Position numbers and translations under genes: made by a program. The notes below the pieces were generated by a model that was not told the DNA's origin, made no database searches, and saw only the letters and a program-made list of their open reading frames with translations. From Variovorax sp. PAMC28562 (GTDB lineage Bacteria; Pseudomonadota; Gammaproteobacteria; Burkholderiales; Burkholderiaceae_C), in the NCBI RefSeq assembly GCF_014303735.1, contig NZ_CP060296.1, positions 1,437,501-1,501,500 on the forward strand: a stretch of DNA of 64,000 nucleotides. The letters run 5' to 3'. Of the stretch, positions 60,686-64,000 are shown in pieces; position 1 is the stretch's first letter, and each line of letters begins with the position of its first letter.

Positions 60686-61828
60686 ATGCATGTGCCGCCG
60701 ACCTCCGTCAGTTTTGCCTCGCGCCCCGACGATCTGGTCGTGGCGCGTCCTGAGGGGCTCTACTGCCCGGCGGGCGATTTCTACATCGACCCGTGGCGCG
60801 CGGTCGATCGCGCCGTCATCACGCATGCGCACTCCGACCACGCGCGCATCGGCCACGGCCACTACCTTGCGCAGACCGACAGCGAAGGCACGTTGCGAAC
60901 GCGGCTGGGTGCCGACATCAACTTGCAGACCCTGCCTTACGGCGCTGCGATAGAGCACAACGGCGTGCGCATCTCGCTCCACCCTGCCGGCCACGTGCTC
61001 GGCTCCGCGCAGGTCCGCCTCGAGCATGGCGGTCGGGTGTGGGTCGCGTCGGGGGACTACAAGACCGAGCCCGACGGCACCTGTGCGCCCTTCGAGCCGG
61101 TGCCGTGCGACACCTTCATCACCGAGTCGACCTTCGGCTTGCCGATCTACCGCTGGCCGACGCAGGCGCAACTGAGCGCCGACATCAACGACTGGTGGCG
61201 CCGCAACGCCGACGACGGTCGCGCATCGGTGTTGCTCTGCTATGCCTTCGGCAAGGCGCAGCGCATCCTGCACGGTGCCGACCCGTCGATCGGGCCGATC
61301 GTGGTGCATGGTGCGGTCGAGCCGCTGAATGCGGTGTATCGCGCCGCCGGCGTCGCGCTGCCGCCGACGCTGCGCGTGAGCGACCCCGAAGTGAACCCGC
61401 AGATGCTCAAGCGCGCGCTGGTGCTGGCGCCGCCCTCGGCGCAGGGCACGCCGTGGATGCGCCGCTTCGGCAACTATTCGGATGCATTCGCGAGCGGCTG
61501 GATGCAATTGCGCGGCACGCGCCGCCGTCGCGGTGTCGACCGCGGCTTCGTCATGAGCGATCACGCCGACTGGCCGGGATTGCAGAAGGCCATCGCCGGC
61601 ACCGGCGCCGAGCGCGTCTTCGTCACGCATGGCAGCGTCGCGGTGCTGGTGCGCTGGCTGACCGACAACGGGCTGGAGGCACAGGGGTTCAAGACCGAGT
61701 ACGGCGATGAAGACGTGGCGGACAAGGCCGAGAGCCCCCATCCCAACCTTCCCCCGGAAGGGGAAGGAGTAACAGCCGAGGCTCCCTCCCCTTCCGGGGG
61801 AGGGCAGGGGTGGGGGCCAGCGGCGTGA
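60686..61828 (+). CDS. Ligase-associated DNA exonuclease (metallo-beta-lactamase fold)
   Basis: Beta-CASP/MBL-fold protein of 380 residues of the type encoded beside ATP-dependent ligases. Metal site HAHSDHARIGH and further His in HPAGHVLGSAQV; later SGDYKTEPDGTC, ESTFGLPIYRWP and SDHADWPGL match the mRNA 3'-processing-factor-like family. The last roughly 34 residues (from about ESPHPNLPPEGEG) come from a REP-like palindrome and are not conserved protein. ATG 60686 is preferred to TTG 60680. The ligase starts 7 bases after the stop. Confidence 0.9.
   Translation: MHVPPTSVSFASRPDDLVVARPEGLYCPAGDFYIDPWRAVDRAVITHAHSDHARIGHGHYLAQTDSEGTLRTRLGADINLQTLPYGAAIEHNGVRISLHPAGHVLGSAQVRLEHGGRVWVASGDYKTEPDGTCAPFEPVPCDTFITESTFGLPIYRWPTQAQLSADINDWWRRNADDGRASVLLCYAFGKAQRILHGADPSIGPIVVHGAVEPLNAVYRAAGVALPPTLRVSDPEVNPQMLKRALVLAPPSAQGTPWMRRFGNYSDAFASGWMQLRGTRRRRGVDRGFVMSDHADWPGLQKAIAGTGAERVFVTHGSVAVLVRWLTDNGLEAQGFKTEYGDEDVADKAESPHPNLPPEGEGVTAEAPSPSGGGQGWGPAA
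61734..61818. repeat. REP-like imperfect inverted repeat inside the 3' end of the exonuclease gene
   Basis: The arm 61734-61769 and the arm 61782-61818 are imperfect inverted copies (about 36 bases each) of a sequence with core CCCCCGGAAGGGG, separated by about 12 bases. In protein it reads PNLPPEGEG and PSPSGGGQG, commonly seen where such repeats run into gene ends. It may end transcripts or act as an extragenic palindrome; here it lies within codons. Confidence 0.85.
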
Positions 61829-61835
61829 CCATCGC

Positions 61836-63488
61836 ATGAAAGCCTTCGCCGCCCTCTACCGCGAACTCGACGCCACCACATCGAGCCTCGCCAAGCAGGC
61901 CGCGCTGCAGCGCTACTTGCATGGTGCGGCGCCTGAAGACGCTGCCTGGGCCGTCTACTTTCTGGCCGGCGGCAAGCCGCGGCAACTGGTGCCGACCAAG
62001 CTGCTGCGCCTGCTCGCGCAGGAGGCGGCCGGCCTGCCCGAATGGCTTTTCGATGAGAGCTACGAATCGGTCGGCGACCTGGCGGAAACCATCTCGCTGC
62101 TGTTGCCGCCACCGACCGAGGCGCACGACCTGGGCTTGGCCGTGTGGATCGAGCAGCGCTTGCTGCCGCTCAGAAAAACGCCGGCCGACGAACTCGCCGA
62201 TACGCTGCGCGCGCAGTGGCGGCAGCTCGCGACCGACGAGCGCCTGGTCTACTTCAAGCTCATGACCGGCAGCTTCCGCGTCGGGGTGTCGCGGCTGCAA
62301 GTGACGCAGGCGCTGGCCGCGGTCGGCGCCATCGATGCCAAGCGCGTGGCGCAGCGCCTCATGGGCTACACCCACATCACCGGCCAACCCACGGCGCGCG
62401 ACTACGCAACGCTGATCGCGCCCGAAAGCGATGGCGAACAGAACCAGCAGACCAGCGGCCAGCCGTACCCGTTCTTCCTCGCGCATCCCTTCAACGAACC
62501 GGTCGATCGATTCGATGCGCTGCTCGGCGCGCCCGCGAACTGGCTGGTCGAGTGGAAGTGGGACGGCATCCGTGCGCAGCTGGTCAAGCGCGCTGGCCAG
62601 GTGTGGCTGTGGTCACGCGGCGAAGAACTCGTGACCGATCGCTTCCCCGAGCTCGCGACCATGGGCGAGGCGCTGCCCGACGGCACCGTGCTCGACGGTG
62701 AGATCGTGGTCTGGCGAGACGACAAAGTGCAGCCCTTCGCCGAACTGCAACGCCGCATCGGCCGCAAGACGCTCGGCCCCAAGCTGCTGCGCGAAATCCC
62801 GGTCGTGCTGCTCGCCTACGACCTGCTCGAATGGCAAGGCAAGGATCTGCGCGCGCTGCCGCAGGAACAGCGTCGCATGACGATGGACGCGCTCCTGACC
62901 GAGGTACAGCACCCGCAACTCATCGCGAGCCCGATGCTCAACGGCGACGACTGGGCCCACCTCTCGCGCCAACGCGAAGCCGCGCGGTCGATGGGCGTGG
63001 AAGGGATGATGCTCAAGCAGCGCCATGGGGCCTATGGCTCGGGCCGCACCAAGGACGTCGGCACCTGGTGGAAGTGGAAGATCGATCCGCTCAGCATCGA
63101 CGCCGTGCTGATCTACGCGCAACGTGGTCACGGGCGCCGCGCCAGCCTGTACAGCGACTACACCTTCGCCGTGTGGGATGGTCAGCCGGAGCAGGAAGAC
63201 CGCAAGCTTGTGCCCTTCGCCAAGGCCTATTCAGGCCTCACCGATGCCGAGATGAACCGCGTCGACGCCGTCATCCGCAAGACCACTATTGAGAGCTTCG
63301 GCCCGGTGCGCAGCATCAAACCGACCCTCGTTTTTGAGCTGGGCTTCGAAGGCATCGCCCGCAGCACGCGGCACAAAAGCGGCATCGCGGTGCGCTTTCC
63401 GAGGATGTTGCGGTGGCGGGAGGACAAGCCGGTGGAGGAGGCGGACACGCTGGGGACGTTGGCGGCGTTGCTGCCCGATGACAAGTAG
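61836..63488 (+). CDS. ATP-dependent DNA ligase
   Basis: Bacterial ATP-dependent ligase of 550 residues, a repair-type enzyme distinct from NAD-dependent LigA. An N-terminal DNA-binding domain is followed by the adenylation domain with the nucleophile Lys241 in EWKWDGIRAQL, then GTVLDGEIVVW, GVEGMMLKQRHGAYGSGRT and KWKIDPLSIDAVLIYAQ (motif V), and an OB domain. There is no fused nuclease or polymerase domain, so this is not a LigD. It pairs with the exonuclease immediately upstream. Role: probably nick or break repair. Confidence 0.95.
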   Translation: MKAFAALYRELDATTSSLAKQAALQRYLHGAAPEDAAWAVYFLAGGKPRQLVPTKLLRLLAQEAAGLPEWLFDESYESVGDLAETISLLLPPPTEAHDLGLAVWIEQRLLPLRKTPADELADTLRAQWRQLATDERLVYFKLMTGSFRVGVSRLQVTQALAAVGAIDAKRVAQRLMGYTHITGQPTARDYATLIAPESDGEQNQQTSGQPYPFFLAHPFNEPVDRFDALLGAPANWLVEWKWDGIRAQLVKRAGQVWLWSRGEELVTDRFPELATMGEALPDGTVLDGEIVVWRDDKVQPFAELQRRIGRKTLGPKLLREIPVVLLAYDLLEWQGKDLRALPQEQRRMTMDALLTEVQHPQLIASPMLNGDDWAHLSRQREAARSMGVEGMMLKQRHGAYGSGRTKDVGTWWKWKIDPLSIDAVLIYAQRGHGRRASLYSDYTFAVWDGQPEQEDRKLVPFAKAYSGLTDAEMNRVDAVIRKTTIESFGPVRSIKPTLVFELGFEGIARSTRHKSGIAVRFPRMLRWREDKPVEEADTLGTLAALLPDDK

Positions 63489-63516
63489 CGGAGTCGTCGT
63501 AGGGCCTCACGACCGA

Positions 63517-63993
63517 CTACATTTTTTCCATAACCGCTTGGACAAAGGCTTTGGATTTTCTTTTCTGGATCTCAGGATCTTCTTTTTGTATGTATTCCAC
63601 CGCCGACAGATCGTCTCCCCTCTTCCTGTTCTGTCGAGGTTCAAATGCTTCGATAAGAATTGCCTCGAGCGCAGGGATCATTTTTGCGGCGTCGTAGGTC
63701 GCGGGCATCTCTCCAAGCAGGCCCGTGTCTTTGACGGGTCGAAGTCCAAACCAGGAAAATCTATCCCATCGCGCACCCATGCGATCCGAGGTGTGCTCAA
63801 ACAGCCGTCGACCCAAAGGCCTGTCAGTGGTGCGGCCTATGTAGATCACTTCGCGCCCGTCATAGAGCAAATAGATCCCAAGCTGCTTGTTGAAGTCAAC
63901 CGGGATCGCTCCGAGTTGCTGCATCCCCAGAAGCTGTGGCGTAGCGACCCATTGAATCGCCTCTCTGCGCCAAAACATGCCGAAGGAGCTCAC
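63517..63993 (-). CDS. GIY-YIG nuclease-like protein of unknown role
   Basis: A protein of about 158 residues near the window edge. It contains LGIYLLYDGREVIYIGRTTD and RPLGRRLFEHTSDR, matching the GIY-YIG pattern (G-I-Y, then Y-I-G, then Arg and His in the helix). A later Glu (LGEMPATYD or PALEAILIEAFEPRQNR) could be the metal ligand. Start uncertain: GTG 63993 or ATG 63978, neither with a clear ribosome site. The gene appears AT-richer than its surroundings, suggesting acquisition. Convergent with the ligase gene. Confidence 0.65.
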   Translation of the reverse strand: MSSFGMFWRREAIQWVATPQLLGMQQLGAIPVDFNKQLGIYLLYDGREVIYIGRTTDRPLGRRLFEHTSDRMGARWDRFSWFGLRPVKDTGLLGEMPATYDAAKMIPALEAILIEAFEPRQNRKRGDDLSAVEYIQKEDPEIQKRKSKAFVQAVMEKM

Positions 63994-64000
63994 TATTTCA

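Overview
The window looks like a chromosomal segment of a high-GC betaproteobacterium of the order Burkholderiales, most likely Comamonadaceae (Variovorax-like). The reasons are the str/S10 ribosomal gene order, a Bug-type tricarboxylate-transporter binding protein, the dat-DUF493-lipB-lipA block, the EIIA(Man)-HPr-EI phosphotransferase trio and the atpIBEFHAGDC operon. Almost all of it is core genome. I found no rRNA, tRNA, CRISPR array or complete insertion sequence.

Layout. 1-2 kb: end of an Mla/MCE-type lipid ABC transporter. 2-6.3 kb: MarC protein, SDR oxidoreductase, DsbA-fold isomerase, dienelactone hydrolase, LysR regulator and a small exported protein. 6.4-9.3 kb: CorA/ZntB-like transporter and hemB, a candidate small RNA in the following gap, then hemJ. 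9.3-12.7 kb: VanZ-like protein, thioredoxin-like [2Fe-2S] protein, alpha/beta hydrolase, and a D,D-carboxypeptidase with an altered KTG motif. 12.7-25.3 kb: rpsL-rpsG-fusA-tuf-rpsJ, then an intrinsic terminator and two secreted-protein genes (one a zinc-peptidase-like lipoprotein), then a new promoter and rplC through rpsQ. 25.3-30.3 kb: peroxiredoxin, GNAT, TlpA-like protein, a lipoprotein and the regulatory PTS trio. 30.3-35.3 kb: SulP transporter overlapping a ParB-like gene, then a Spy-like protein with a two-component system. 35.4-43 kb: NADP-dependent reductase, Bug protein translationally coupled to a self-sufficient P450, tautomerase, DMT exporter and acyl-CoA synthetase. 43-46.4 kb: lipA, lipB, DUF493 and a class IV aminotransferase. 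46.5-53.8 kb: ATP synthase. 53.9-59.9 kb: ROK regulator and a sugar ABC transporter with a Gfo/Idh/MocA dehydrogenase. 60-64 kb: DUF3617 protein, ligase-associated exonuclease with a REP-like palindrome in its 3' end, ATP-dependent DNA ligase, and a GIY-YIG-like gene that looks AT-richer than its neighbours.

The most unusual items are the candidate small RNA with a C-rich (anti-Shine-Dalgarno) loop at about 8746-8849, the split S10 operon, the NTG-for-KTG change in the carboxypeptidase, the coupled Bug-P450 pair, and an inverted repeat centred on the -35 box of the ROK gene. I did not find a clear new multi-gene defence or mobile system. All coordinates were read by hand from the sequence, and family assignments come from motif recognition, not database searches.
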